Positions 50,881 through 59,468 of a stretch of 64,000 nt of DNA are shown piece after piece. Origin of the DNA: Solibaculum_A intestinale (GTDB taxonomy: Bacteria; Bacillota; Clostridia; Oscillospirales; Acutalibacteraceae); assembly GCF_040096205.1 (NCBI RefSeq), contig NZ_JBBMFD010000001.1, forward strand, positions 186,001 through 250,000. Reading direction: 5' to 3'. Position 1 is the first letter of the stretch, and every line of letters starts with the position of its first letter. The translations under genes and the position numbers were made by a program. Under the pieces are notes generated by a model that worked only from the letters and a program-made list of their open reading frames with translations, did not search any database and had not been told where the DNA came from.

Positions 50881-52509
50881 TTCATAGGTTGTTTGTGTGA
50901 CAATAGGCTCGGAAATAACGGGAATATCCACATCGTCCACAAAGTTGAAAAAAATCTTCACTTTCTGCTTGCGCTTGCCGCTGGACTTGTCCGGGGCATA
51001 GACAACGATCTTCTTGATATACTCGTTCACGATGGTCTGTGTCAGTTCCTCCACATCCACATATTTCTGTGTCAGGGCGATAAAGGCATCCAGACCGTCA
51101 TTCATTTCTTCCCGCTGTTCCACCCATTCTTCGATAACTTCAATTTCGAGCTTTAACCGTTCCTGTTCGGCTTCATAGTCCGCAGACATCTTTCTGTATC
51201 TGTCCTGATTGAGATTTCCAAGAACATAGTCCTCGTACAGCCGGGAGATGATGACATCCAGATCGGCAAGGCGTTTCTTTGCCTGTTCCAGCTTCTTTTT
51301 GTCATCCCGGATGCTGCGCTCCTGGTCAGTCCTGCGGCATTGCAGCCATTCCTCCTGAAAACCGTCCACATCGCTTCGGATATACTCATTGACTGCCCGG
51401 ATGCGTTCCAGAACGATTTCACGAAGCACATCTTCCCGGATATAGTGGGCAGTACAAGTACCACGGTTGCTCTTGTAGTTGTTGCAGACGTAGTGATCCT
51501 GCTTGCCCTCAAAGCTTTTGCTTGTGGCAAAGTGGAGCTTGCCGCCGCAATCGGCACAAAACAGAAGCCCTGAGAACAATCCCTGCCGTTCCGCTTTTGC
51601 GGGGCGGCGTTTGTTTTTCCTCAGTTCCTGCACCCTGTCAAACTGTGCCTGAGATACAATCGCTTCCTGTGTGTCCGGCAGATAAAACATATTCTCCGGC
51701 TCATTGGGAATCCGCTTTTTCAGCTTGTAGGACTTGGAATAAGTCTTGAAGTTGCAGGTACAGCCTGTGTACTCCTGCCGTTCCAAAATCCCTACAATGG
51801 ACTGGTTGCTCCAGTGGTACGGTCTTTCCGGCATCGGCTTTTTCTTTCGCTTGGCATACAGAGCTTTTGCGGTCAGAATCTGCTTTTCTTCCAGAATCCT
51901 TGCAATCTGCTCCGGGCCTTTGCCGTCAATGCAAAGGTCGAAGATGAGCTTGACTACCGGAGCCGCTTCTTCATCCAGAATCCAGTGATCCTTGTCCTCC
52001 GGGTCACAGCGGTATCCGTAGGGCGGTTTGCCCATGTGCTTCCCACTGGTTCCTCTCTGCCGCAAACTGACACGGACTTTCTTGCTGGTATCACGGGGAT
52101 ACCACTCGTTGAACAGATTACGGATTGCGGCGAAGCCCTCGCTGTCTCCCCGGTTGCTGTCCACACCGTCATTTACGGCGATAAAGCGGACATCGTAGCT
52201 CGGAAAGATAATATCCGTATATTGTCCAACAGTCAGATAGTCACGACCAAATCGGCTGAGGTCTTTGACCAGCCAGCAGCCTACAAGCCCCTGCTTGACA
52301 AGCTCAAAGCCCTCCTGCACACCGGGACGATTGAAGTTCGTCCCCGTATAACCGTCATCCACCAGAATTTTCAGGTTTGTATACCCGTGGTCACGGGCAT
52401 ATCGGGTTAAATACTCTCGCTGATTTGCGATACTGTTACTCTCTCCATCTTGGGCATCCTCATTGCTCAAACGACAGTAGAGAATGGTAATTTTCTGCTG
52501 ATCCAACAT
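50863..52509 (-). CDS. Large serine recombinase
   Basis: A 548-residue site-specific recombinase. The resolvase domain has the catalytic Ser15 in ILYCRLSNED, then DDGYTGTNFNRPG and VKDLSRFGRD. A recombinase domain (KPPYGYRCDPEDKDHWILDEE) and a zinc ribbon with CADCGGKLHF and a distal Cys pair follow, and a long coiled coil near residues 395-480 is typical of the directionality subdomain. ATG 52509 follows AAGGAGG on the minus strand. It should integrate and excise the element and is adjacent to the left end. Confidence 0.95.
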   Translation of the reverse strand: MLDQQKITILYCRLSNEDAQDGESNSIANQREYLTRYARDHGYTNLKILVDDGYTGTNFNRPGVQEGFELVKQGLVGCWLVKDLSRFGRDYLTVGQYTDIIFPSYDVRFIAVNDGVDSNRGDSEGFAAIRNLFNEWYPRDTSKKVRVSLRQRGTSGKHMGKPPYGYRCDPEDKDHWILDEEAAPVVKLIFDLCIDGKGPEQIARILEEKQILTAKALYAKRKKKPMPERPYHWSNQSIVGILERQEYTGCTCNFKTYSKSYKLKKRIPNEPENMFYLPDTQEAIVSQAQFDRVQELRKNKRRPAKAERQGLFSGLLFCADCGGKLHFATSKSFEGKQDHYVCNNYKSNRGTCTAHYIREDVLREIVLERIRAVNEYIRSDVDGFQEEWLQCRRTDQERSIRDDKKKLEQAKKRLADLDVIISRLYEDYVLGNLNQDRYRKMSADYEAEQERLKLEIEVIEEWVEQREEMNDGLDAFIALTQKYVDVEELTQTIVNEYIKKIVVYAPDKSSGKRKQKVKIFFNFVDDVDIPVISEPIVTQTTYERRKTA

Positions 52510-52589
52510 AATATCCTCCTTCGGTTGTTGGTCAGCCGACAGTACCGTTGTGCATACTGGAATTATATCATGCTTTTGTGTCGCAGTCA

Positions 52590-52892
52590 TTAACAAATCA
52601 CCCCCTTGTCAGAAAAAATGAGCCGTTTTACCTTGTCGGCAAGCGGCTCATTCCCGTCACATTCTGTTTCAATCACATACCATGTGTTCCCGATCTTACG
52701 CTCAATGGTTTTGCGGAAAGAAGACTGCGCTGTTTCCCAATGCTTGCGGCATTCTTCCAAAAAATCAATGGGCGGCTCAAAAATCGGGTCGAAGCAGGAG
52801 TAAATATCAATATAGCCGATGGCATCATTGATTTCTTCCATCGGGGCATCTTCCATAATCATCTTGTTAATTTCCTCTACGGTTTTATTCAT
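52590..52892 (-). CDS. Small element-borne protein, function unknown
   Basis: A 100-residue acidic protein starting NKTVEEINKMIMEDAPMEEIN; the second half has ERKIGNTWYVIETECDGNEPLADKVKRLIFSD. I see no known domain. It lies between the recombinase and the relaxase on the same strand and overlaps neither. Such genes recur in these elements and may modulate excision or transfer, but nothing in the sequence proves it. A TTG six bases upstream is an alternative start. Confidence 0.6.
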   Translation of the reverse strand: MNKTVEEINKMIMEDAPMEEINDAIGYIDIYSCFDPIFEPPIDFLEECRKHWETAQSSFRKTIERKIGNTWYVIETECDGNEPLADKVKRLIFSDKGVIC

Positions 52893-52910
52893 AGGCAAAT
52901 AGTTCCTTTC

Positions 52911-54200
52911 TTAAATTTCCATATCCTGCCTACGCTTACGGGCAGGGTGCTTATGTTCCTGTGTTTCCTTTCCTCTGGCGAGAATGGCATGAACAAAAGC
53001 CCAAACCCTTTCAGACGCAATCTCTATCGCATCCAAGAAAGGCTGGGCTTTCTGTTTCAGTTCCATATATTTTTCGTTTACTGCTTCATACCGCTGTTTC
53101 CAGATGGAAATTGTTTTTTCAGCAGAAGCCAGTTTCTCTTTCAAACGCTTATTGTCAGCATTGGCAATAATGCCGTTGACCGCATAGCGTTTGAGTGTAT
53201 CGCACTGATCCGGCGTGAGCGAGACATTTCCGGTGAGGGCATTTTTCTTGCCCATTTCCTCAATATCCTGCACCGTCAGCGCAATGGTCTTTGCTGCCTT
53301 GGTTTCCTTTTGCAGAGCTTCCAGTTTCTTTTTCTGCTTCTCCGTAGCAGCCTTGGCATCCGCCAAACTCTGCTCGGCCTGTTCCACCTGTCCGGTCACA
53401 GTTTCCAGGCGGTGCTGTTCGGCCTGTAACTTGAACTGTGTCACCGTCAGATGTTCCTCGGTACTGCCACGCTCTCCACGCTCCACATCGGTATATCCGG
53501 CGGCTCGCATGAAATTAAAAAAGTCATCCTGCAGCACACTGTAGGACGACTTCAAAATCTTTTTCCCTTTTGCGTTCAACATCGGATTGCCATCTTCATT
53601 GAGAACGGGTTTGGATTCCCATTTCTTACTGCGGCTGACCTGTGTGATCGTTTCTTTTACCGTTCCCCGGAGGAATTCATCCTTGCACCGCTTCGACCAC
53701 AGGATTTGCTTTTCCACCACCGGGATATAAACCACATGGAGGTGGTAGTGATACACATCCTCGCCCAGGGCTTCGGACATTGCCCGGTTGCGCTCATCGG
53801 CGTGCATCACAGCGGAGAGGATATACTGCTCGCCGCCCACAATCTCCACGGCGGCTTTGTAGGCATCGGCATAGAACTGTTTGGCATATTCATAGCCGCC
53901 GTGGTTGTGGAAGTAGGCAGAGTTTACATCAAACAGCAGCTCCCCATATTTCACCGCATCGGCTTTCAGACCACGGGTGGAGATAACACCATCTGCAATC
54001 ATCTGATCGAACATGGCGGCATAGCTGTCGGTAGGTTTCTTGAAGTGGACATTGCGGTGGGTCTGGGTGGTATCAATATCTTGATTGGAGTAGCTGTCTT
54101 TTTCTCGCTCGTTATGCTCCTGAACTTTCGCCACATCGTCGAGGGTGGGCAAGTCCTGGTTACGGGCAAAGGTACGGTCAATTCCATCGTTTCTTGCCAT
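52911..54200 (-). CDS. MobV (Mob/Pre) family relaxase
   Basis: A 429-residue plasmid mobilization/recombination enzyme. HNEREKDSYSNQDID and THRNVHF match motif I of MobV; HADERNRAM and YHYHLHVVYIPV match the metal-binding His motif. The C-terminal half (about 230-420) is a long coiled coil. The relaxase nicks one DNA strand at oriT. ATG 54200 precedes MARNDGIDRTFARNQ; the open frame continuing to 54653 overlaps the oriT region and is not coding. Confidence 0.92.
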   Translation of the reverse strand: MARNDGIDRTFARNQDLPTLDDVAKVQEHNEREKDSYSNQDIDTTQTHRNVHFKKPTDSYAAMFDQMIADGVISTRGLKADAVKYGELLFDVNSAYFHNHGGYEYAKQFYADAYKAAVEIVGGEQYILSAVMHADERNRAMSEALGEDVYHYHLHVVYIPVVEKQILWSKRCKDEFLRGTVKETITQVSRSKKWESKPVLNEDGNPMLNAKGKKILKSSYSVLQDDFFNFMRAAGYTDVERGERGSTEEHLTVTQFKLQAEQHRLETVTGQVEQAEQSLADAKAATEKQKKKLEALQKETKAAKTIALTVQDIEEMGKKNALTGNVSLTPDQCDTLKRYAVNGIIANADNKRLKEKLASAEKTISIWKQRYEAVNEKYMELKQKAQPFLDAIEIASERVWAFVHAILARGKETQEHKHPARKRRQDMEI

Positions 54201-54262
54201 AGGTTTTTTCCTTTCTTTCGAGAGTAGCAGACGGGCGGGGCTGCGGGGATGCACTTCTGCGG

Positions 54263-54288
54263 AAGTGTAATAACCCACTATAACACTT
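54263..54288 (-). other. Candidate oriT nic site for MobV relaxase
   Basis: On the minus strand, AAGTGT (from 54288) and ACACTT (to 54263) flank TATAGTGGGTTATT, close to the TAGTGTGTTA nic motif known for MobV plasmids. The site is about 65 bases upstream of the relaxase start. Confidence 0.55.
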
Positions 54289-54463
54289 TCATCCATTCTG
54301 GCTGCAAAGTGCCGTGGGCTCTCCCGAGGGGGTGTGCGGTCACTGCGGTGACCTCTGCTGACCAAGGCAAAATGTCTGCAACTTTTCCCATGGTCAGCCC
54401 GTCTGCATGAAGCTGTTCTGCGGAACGTTTCTTGCAGACGTTGGCAGCGTCTTTCACTGCCAT

Positions 54464-54492
54464 CCATAGGCAGCACTGCGGTGTGCCTATGG
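54464..54492. repeat. Inverted repeat CCATAGGCA/TGCCTATGG
   Basis: Perfect nine-base arms with an 11-base loop, between the relaxase region and the next small gene. It has no T-run and is probably part of the transfer or regulatory region. Confidence 0.5.
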
Positions 54493-54526
54493 GGACGGAA
54501 GATGCGAGGGGCTGTTGCCGGGGGCA

Positions 54527-54742
54527 TCACTTCTCCCGTCTTTGCTGCCATACAATGTCGCATCCCAGCACATCGGCAAGCTCCAATACTTCCTTGTATC
54601 GGATGCTTTCCCGCTGTAATTTTGCGGACAGGTTGGAAACGCTGTCGCTCCATCCGTACTCGTCCGAGAGCAGGTCAACAACTTCCTGCATGGTCATCCC
54701 AGCACGGATGATCTGTGCCTTGATTTCATTGCGTACATTCAT
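54527..54742 (-). CDS. Small HTH-like regulator
   Basis: A 71-residue protein: NEIKAQIIRAGMTMQEVVDLLSDEYGWSDSVSNLSAKLQRESIRYKEVLELADVLGCDIVW looks like a small XRE-like helix-turn-helix protein with the recognition helix around SVSNLSAKLQRE. GGAGG lies upstream of ATG 54742 on the minus strand. The longer frame to 54961 lacks a site. It may control transfer or replication genes of the element. Confidence 0.65.
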   Translation of the reverse strand: MNVRNEIKAQIIRAGMTMQEVVDLLSDEYGWSDSVSNLSAKLQRESIRYKEVLELADVLGCDIVWQQRREK

Positions 54743-55141
54743 ATTGAAAAATCCTCCATAATTCTGTTTGTGGTTCGGTACAATCTCTGCACCCCAAAAC
54801 GGAGCAGATACACCGAACAGTGAAAAATCTGCAATCTCTGAAATCCGTTCAGAATTTTGCTTGTGATGTCCTGTCCATATATGACCATATCCCGCTTTAC
54901 TGTTTCGTGTGATTTGGTCTGGAAAAATGAAAACATCTATTGTTCCGTGAACAGGGTACACGGTTCAGAGAAGCACGATTTCGTGAAATAGCTTCGTCCT
55001 GCGGTCAAAAACTTTGCTGTTTCCATTGCCATTGATTTTCAATACCCGAAAACAGGTTGTCTCTGAAAGCCGTTGTTTCCTATAATGGGAGAAAACAGGG
55101 GTAAATGCTGCGTACATACGTACAGAGCATGACTGGCAAAA
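54743..55141. other. Non-coding gap between element genes
   Basis: About 400 bases with no convincing gene on either strand. TACGTAC occurs at 55116 and, inside the next gene, twice near 55161. The minus-strand promoter of the small HTH gene should lie in 54750-54960, but I see no clear consensus. Confidence 0.4.
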
Positions 55142-56515
55142 TCAATCCCGCCATTCCTCCGGTACGTACGTACATGACGAAACATCGTAAAACCCATTTA
55201 TATGAGGTCTTGCCACAGCTTCCACACCCATAAATCCCCACACCCGCCGTCCGGCAGAGTTGGTGATGTTGTTGCAATGTTCCAGATTGAATCTCCCGGC
55301 ATTGGCAATCATGGCGTCGCTGAAGCTGCGGGCTTTCAGCGGTGCAAGGGAATTTTCTTCGCACCACATCCGGTAGATTTCATAGAAATCCTTGGAGCTG
55401 ATGGACGCATCCGCTTTGCACCGGATGTATCCCTCCGATTCCATGAAATCAAAGATATTATTATTGTCACGCTTGACCGCTTCCCGGTTTTCCCGGATAC
55501 GGTCACTCTCTGTGAATTTGAAGTTGTTGGCAACAAGCCGCTGTAAGCCTTCAAATGCCCACAGGAAGATGCCCTCGGCTTCGGCTTTCATCTTCTCCGC
55601 AAGGTCAGGATCATCAGCTCTATCCACAGGCTTTTCCTTGGTGGTCAGCACAAGCTGTCTGCGATAAAATCCGTCACTGCGATCATAAAGAGCTTGCAAA
55701 TCGCCGTTGCTGAACGCAAGCAGCCGGACGAACATCCAGCCCTGATAACTCTGCTTGCCCTTGCGTTCCAAATCCATCTTGCCCTGTGCTGTCACGATGG
55801 ATTTCACATAGTTGGTCTGGCGCAGAGCTTCCATCCGCATATCATCATCCACGCACAAGAGGATATGTTCCAGATCGGCACGGGCAAAGCGGTTTTCGGA
55901 AATCTTTCCGATGCTGCCGTCTTTCATATTCATGCCAAAGATTGCCGAAAGCACCGCACCGATTTGGGATTTACCCTCGCCGCCGTTGCCCTTAATCACC
56001 ATCATGCGCTGTCCTTTGTTGGAGGGAATCAGGCAGTAGCCGATAAACTCCTGCAAAGTGGGAATGTCCTCTGTATGAAGCAGGTCATCCAGAAAGTTCA
56101 GCCAGACCACAGGAGCAGGAGCATCGGGATTGTAGGCAACAGGCAGACGGCTCCGCACGATAGCAGGTCTGCCCTCAGTGAATGTTCCGTTCTGCAGCAG
56201 CGTACCGTTGGCAACATGAATCCGATCCTGCTCCGGAGGAAAGTCAGGCACTTGTGCTTCCAGTTTCAGCACCTCCAGAATATTGGTGATCTTCCGGGGG
56301 ATGTTGTTCACGGCACAGAATTTCAGCTTGTCGTAAATCTCACCCCGGAGAGGGAGATCGTCTGTTACCCGACCATCGGGCGTAAAAAAAGCTCCGTTTG
56401 CGAAGATGATTCTGCGCTCACGCAGAAATTCTTCACAGAACAGAGCTTCATTGATGTTCTGCCCGTCAAACCAGATCGGCAGATTCATATCCGGCATTTT
56501 ACCTTTCTTCCCCAT
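55142..56515 (-). CDS. P4-type primase/helicase (D5-like)
   Basis: A 457-residue phage/plasmid helicase-primase of the D5/P4 type. Walker A is VIKGNGGEGKSQIG; Walker B-like LLCVDDDMRM and sensor-like RLLAFSNGDLQALYDRSDGFYRR follow; a C-terminal helix-turn-helix-like region is seen near SSKDFYEIYRMWCEE. It unwinds DNA during element replication. ATG 56515 follows AGGAGGGG on the minus strand and lies within the last codons of the CHC2 gene, so the two are coupled. Confidence 0.9.
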   Translation of the reverse strand: MGKKGKMPDMNLPIWFDGQNINEALFCEEFLRERRIIFANGAFFTPDGRVTDDLPLRGEIYDKLKFCAVNNIPRKITNILEVLKLEAQVPDFPPEQDRIHVANGTLLQNGTFTEGRPAIVRSRLPVAYNPDAPAPVVWLNFLDDLLHTEDIPTLQEFIGYCLIPSNKGQRMMVIKGNGGEGKSQIGAVLSAIFGMNMKDGSIGKISENRFARADLEHILLCVDDDMRMEALRQTNYVKSIVTAQGKMDLERKGKQSYQGWMFVRLLAFSNGDLQALYDRSDGFYRRQLVLTTKEKPVDRADDPDLAEKMKAEAEGIFLWAFEGLQRLVANNFKFTESDRIRENREAVKRDNNNIFDFMESEGYIRCKADASISSKDFYEIYRMWCEENSLAPLKARSFSDAMIANAGRFNLEHCNNITNSAGRRVWGFMGVEAVARPHINGFYDVSSCTYVPEEWRD

Positions 56516-57110
56516 GGGACAACCCCTCCTTTCGTTTCCGTGCCACATAGTTCCGAAGGAAAGCAATCTTGCTCTCCTTCATTAGCTCGTCCACCACGGC
56601 AACCCGTTCTTCTAAATCACCGACTGTCAAAATATCTGCCAGATATTCGATATAATCAATCATCTGGCAGGCTTCCACAAAACGGTCATCCAGATCATCG
56701 TCCGGTGTTTTCGGTGCATATCGCACTTTCCAATCTTCCAGCAGATGCAGATAATCCATCAGCACCCGGAAGCACAGCATTTCGTCCTCCCGAAACTGAC
56801 GGATATAGGGACGTTTGGGCTTGAGCATAGCTGCGGAAGTGGGCGGTTTCGGGTCAAGCCCAAAATCCGAAGCCAGCTTTTGTGCTGCTTCATAGCTGCT
56901 CAGATCGAACGACCTTGCCACGAAGTCGATCACATCCCCCTTGACTCCGCAGCCAAAGCAGAAGAAATAATCCTCATTCAGCTTCATGCTCGGATGCCTG
57001 TCATTGTGGAACGGGCAGCAAGCCATGCCGTTTCGGTTGACTTTCAGCCCGTAGTGTTCGGCGGCTTGCTTTACGCTGATTGCCACCTTGATGGTTTCAT
57101 AGATTGTCAT
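56499..57110 (-). CDS. CHC2 zinc-finger primase-like protein
   Basis: A 203-residue protein with a DnaG-type CHC2 zinc finger: CCPFHNDRHPSMKLN and FFCFGCGVKGDVIDFV hold the Cys-His-Cys-Cys ligands. The TOPRIM domain of full primases is absent; the helical C-terminus may contact the helicase encoded by the overlapping next gene. GGAGG precedes ATG 57110. Together the two genes make a split replication primase for the element. Confidence 0.9.
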   Translation of the reverse strand: MTIYETIKVAISVKQAAEHYGLKVNRNGMACCPFHNDRHPSMKLNEDYFFCFGCGVKGDVIDFVARSFDLSSYEAAQKLASDFGLDPKPPTSAAMLKPKRPYIRQFREDEMLCFRVLMDYLHLLEDWKVRYAPKTPDDDLDDRFVEACQMIDYIEYLADILTVGDLEERVAVVDELMKESKIAFLRNYVARKRKEGLSHGEER

Positions 57111-57141
57111 AGAAAACCTCCGTTCATAGTATTCAGAAAGC

Positions 57142-57175
57142 ACGAAACACCCGCCGTGATTGGCAGGTGTTTCGC
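57142..57175. repeat. Hairpin in the divergent promoter region
   Basis: GAAACACCCGCC and GGCAGGTGTTTC pair with one mismatch. It lies 32 bases before the CHC2 gene on its leader side, where it might act as an attenuator. Confidence 0.45.
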
Positions 57176-57204
57176 TCTTTCTACTATGGTTATGCCGGAT
57201 TTCT

Positions 57205-57321
57205 CAAAAAACAGGCTAATAGCAGGACAAGCCTATTTCAAAAAACAGGACAACTTTTCGGAGGATATAGATTTCTTCACATTTGCATGGTATAATTGGA
57301 AAAGTAAAAAAACAGGACAAG
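57205..57321. repeat. Iteron-like CAGGACAA repeats
   Basis: Four related copies: CAAAAAACAGGCTAA (57205-57219), GCAGGACAAG (57222-57231), CAAAAAACAGGACAA (57239-57253) and AAAAAACAGGACAAG (57307-57321). They fill the divergent region between the primase genes and the DUF6076 gene and may bind a replication or regulatory protein. Confidence 0.55.
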
Positions 57322-57330
57322 AGGGCAAGC

Positions 57331-58434
57331 ATGAATCAAGAACTGATGACATTGGATTTTTGGCAGGATACGGTCATATATGAGGGCAAAACATTCCCTG
57401 TCGGCACTCTTGCCTGTGATGCGCTGAATGTTCCTGCGGATGCCATTGCAAAGATGAATGAGCAATGCGAAAAAATCAATCTGCTGCTTGGAATGTTGAA
57501 CGCCGGAGAGGACGCTTCTGCACTCTTTCCTATGGCAAGGGAAGCTGCTCTGGCGATGCTTGATATTCTCAGTAAAACACCGCCGTTCTCCTACATGGAT
57601 ATTCCAAAACACAGAGAACAGATTGAAAAAGTCTTTACTGCGGACAATGCTCTGAAATATATGGAGTTTGCCATAAAAGCCACAACCAACTCCTTGCAGC
57701 TTGAAGAAGTTCCGAGATATGCCGATGCGATGATGCTCCAACGCTATACCGCTGTATTCGGGCATCTGGCATACTCCCTTGGGGAATACCAAAAGGCAAT
57801 GCTTGATTTTGCAGAAAAATCAGACGGCAACGAAGCTGACCGCACCGCAGAGGGCTTTGCAAAAATGTTTGGAAGCTATTTCCCTCCGGACTTTTCTATT
57901 ACTGAGGGAAATGCCTGGATGTCTACCCTGAACAACTCCGTTCAGTATGTATCTGTCATCCGTCCCGGCGAAAATGTGGCGAAGCTCGTCAAACGGATGC
58001 ACTATGTGTCCTTTGTAGGGATGTTCCGGTCAGATCTCTTTGAGGGATTGTGTGTCGGTCACGCTCCTAAGAAGTGCCGGATCTGCGGCAAATGGTTTCT
58101 GACAACCAACGCAAGGCACACCAAATACTGCGGCGGTTATGCGCCGGGAGATAAGCTGCACCGCACCTGTCGGCAGATCGGCAATCTGAAAGGCAGAGAA
58201 CAACGGGAGCTTGCGGATGATCATCCAGTGAAGCAGATACATGAGAAGCGTCTGAACACCATAAACCGCTATATAAAGCGTGGTACTCTGGATGAAGATC
58301 TTGCGGAGGTCATGAAAAAGCTGGCAAAAGATAAGATGCTCCAGGCATTGAGCAATGTCGCTTATGCCAAGGGCGATTATGAAAAAGAAATGGGACAGGC
58401 GGCTTTGAAGAAAGAAGCACTAAAAAGAATTTGA
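57331..58434 (+). CDS. DUF6076 protein with C-terminal zinc-binding region
   Basis: A 367-residue protein. The C-terminal third has CRICGKWFLTTNARHTKYCGG and HRTCRQIG, a Cys/His set like a small zinc finger, followed by a basic helical tail; this pattern fits DUF6076. The N-terminal two thirds are helical and unassigned. GAGGG precedes ATG 57331; codons upstream to 57283 run into the iteron patch. It starts the plus-strand half of the element and may be a DNA-binding protein; function unknown. Confidence 0.7.
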   Translation: MNQELMTLDFWQDTVIYEGKTFPVGTLACDALNVPADAIAKMNEQCEKINLLLGMLNAGEDASALFPMAREAALAMLDILSKTPPFSYMDIPKHREQIEKVFTADNALKYMEFAIKATTNSLQLEEVPRYADAMMLQRYTAVFGHLAYSLGEYQKAMLDFAEKSDGNEADRTAEGFAKMFGSYFPPDFSITEGNAWMSTLNNSVQYVSVIRPGENVAKLVKRMHYVSFVGMFRSDLFEGLCVGHAPKKCRICGKWFLTTNARHTKYCGGYAPGDKLHRTCRQIGNLKGREQRELADDHPVKQIHEKRLNTINRYIKRGTLDEDLAEVMKKLAKDKMLQALSNVAYAKGDYEKEMGQAALKKEALKRI

Positions 58435-58459
58435 ATTTAGCTAAGAGGTGAGCAACGTT

Positions 58460-59404
58460 ATGTTAGAAGTAGTATTTAGCGACAGTGCCGCAGGGACTAT
58501 GGCGGTTGCGATTGGACATAAGGGTTTTTTAGGCGGAGCAACCAGTGTAATTATCTCTGATGGGACAGTTTCAAAAGAAGAAATAGAAAAGTTCCAGCAT
58601 CAAGCAGAAGAACGGGAGCGTTCTGGTTGGGAGAATGCTATACCGTTGGAGGGAAATCGTAAGGACATAGTTAATCTTCCGTTGGCATTGTCTGTGGGCA
58701 ACATCTCCGAAGCAGGAATTTGTTTGGAGCGTGAGTCGGCATTATCTTTGCTACTAAGCATACTGCCCGATATGGCATCTGAAATCGTAACTGAACTTCT
58801 CAATACATCCCGAAAGAACTATGCTACGCTACTGGAAAAAGCACAAAACGGAGAGCCGATTCGTGTTTGGGTCGGACGAGAACCAGATGATGTGTGCGGA
58901 TTGTATTGGCTTCTGGAACAACTACGACCAATCGGCTTTGAAAAATTGGATGTTACCATTGTGGAGCTTCCAATGTGGGAAACAAGACCAGATGGATGCA
59001 TTGTCCAGTATAACGGTTGGGGAGAAGTTGAACCTTATCACTTGGGACGGATGGCATCTCTTGGAAAGAAGTTGCCAACAAATTACCTTCGTAGTTTGGC
59101 TAACCGCTGGAGAGAACTCCAACAGGAAAATTCTCCTCTTCGTGCTGTTATAAACGGCAAACTGGTCAGCGTATCAGAAACTCTGTATGATACATTTATT
59201 CTTCGAGAATTGGATACACTGGACGACGAGTTTAAGGAAAGCGTGCTTGTTGGACAGGTTCTTGGAAAGAATCAATTAGGGATCGGTGATGGGTGGATTG
59301 CTTTGCGTGTGGAACAATTTATCAAAGAGGGACTTCTGGTCCCAATCACAACTCCTGCACCAAATGCACCTATTTATCACCGTATGTTAAAGAAAATAAA
59401 GTAA
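58460..59404 (+). CDS. DUF1835/DUF3658 protein
   Basis: A 314-residue protein with an N-terminal DUF1835-like domain (EVVFSDSAAGTMAVAIG, and later IRVWVGREPDDVCGLYWLLEQL) and a C-terminal DUF3658-like part (VSETLYDTFIL and GDGWIALRVEQFI). Such proteins are common but uncharacterised, and sometimes lie near sigma factors. GAGGTG precedes ATG 58460; a GTG 12 bases earlier is possible. It precedes the sigma-like gene by 64 bases. Confidence 0.75.
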   Translation: MLEVVFSDSAAGTMAVAIGHKGFLGGATSVIISDGTVSKEEIEKFQHQAEERERSGWENAIPLEGNRKDIVNLPLALSVGNISEAGICLERESALSLLLSILPDMASEIVTELLNTSRKNYATLLEKAQNGEPIRVWVGREPDDVCGLYWLLEQLRPIGFEKLDVTIVELPMWETRPDGCIVQYNGWGEVEPYHLGRMASLGKKLPTNYLRSLANRWRELQQENSPLRAVINGKLVSVSETLYDTFILRELDTLDDEFKESVLVGQVLGKNQLGIGDGWIALRVEQFIKEGLLVPITTPAPNAPIYHRMLKKIK

Positions 59405-59468
59405 TAAATAACCCATTAGTTGACCACGGGATATTTATGAGTATTACTAAACTGGAAGGAGGTGCGCT

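Larger units (their letters stand above)
54201..54526. other. Non-coding region with several inverted repeats, probable oriT region
   Basis: No gene. It lies directly before the relaxase gene, where MobV oriT sites usually lie. It holds the nic-like repeat at 54263, an overlapping hairpin CACTTC-TGCG-GAAGTG (54252-54267), a GTCACTGCGGTGAC repeat near 54339 and a nine-base inverted repeat at 54464. Confidence 0.55.

Noticed and set aside
50764..51156. 130-codon plus-strand open frame over the recombinase 3' end
   Set aside because: It is an antisense shadow of the serine recombinase and of the macrodomain remnant.
55116..55175. TACGTAC repeats as iterons
   Set aside because: Two of the copies lie inside the coding end of the helicase gene and spacing is irregular.
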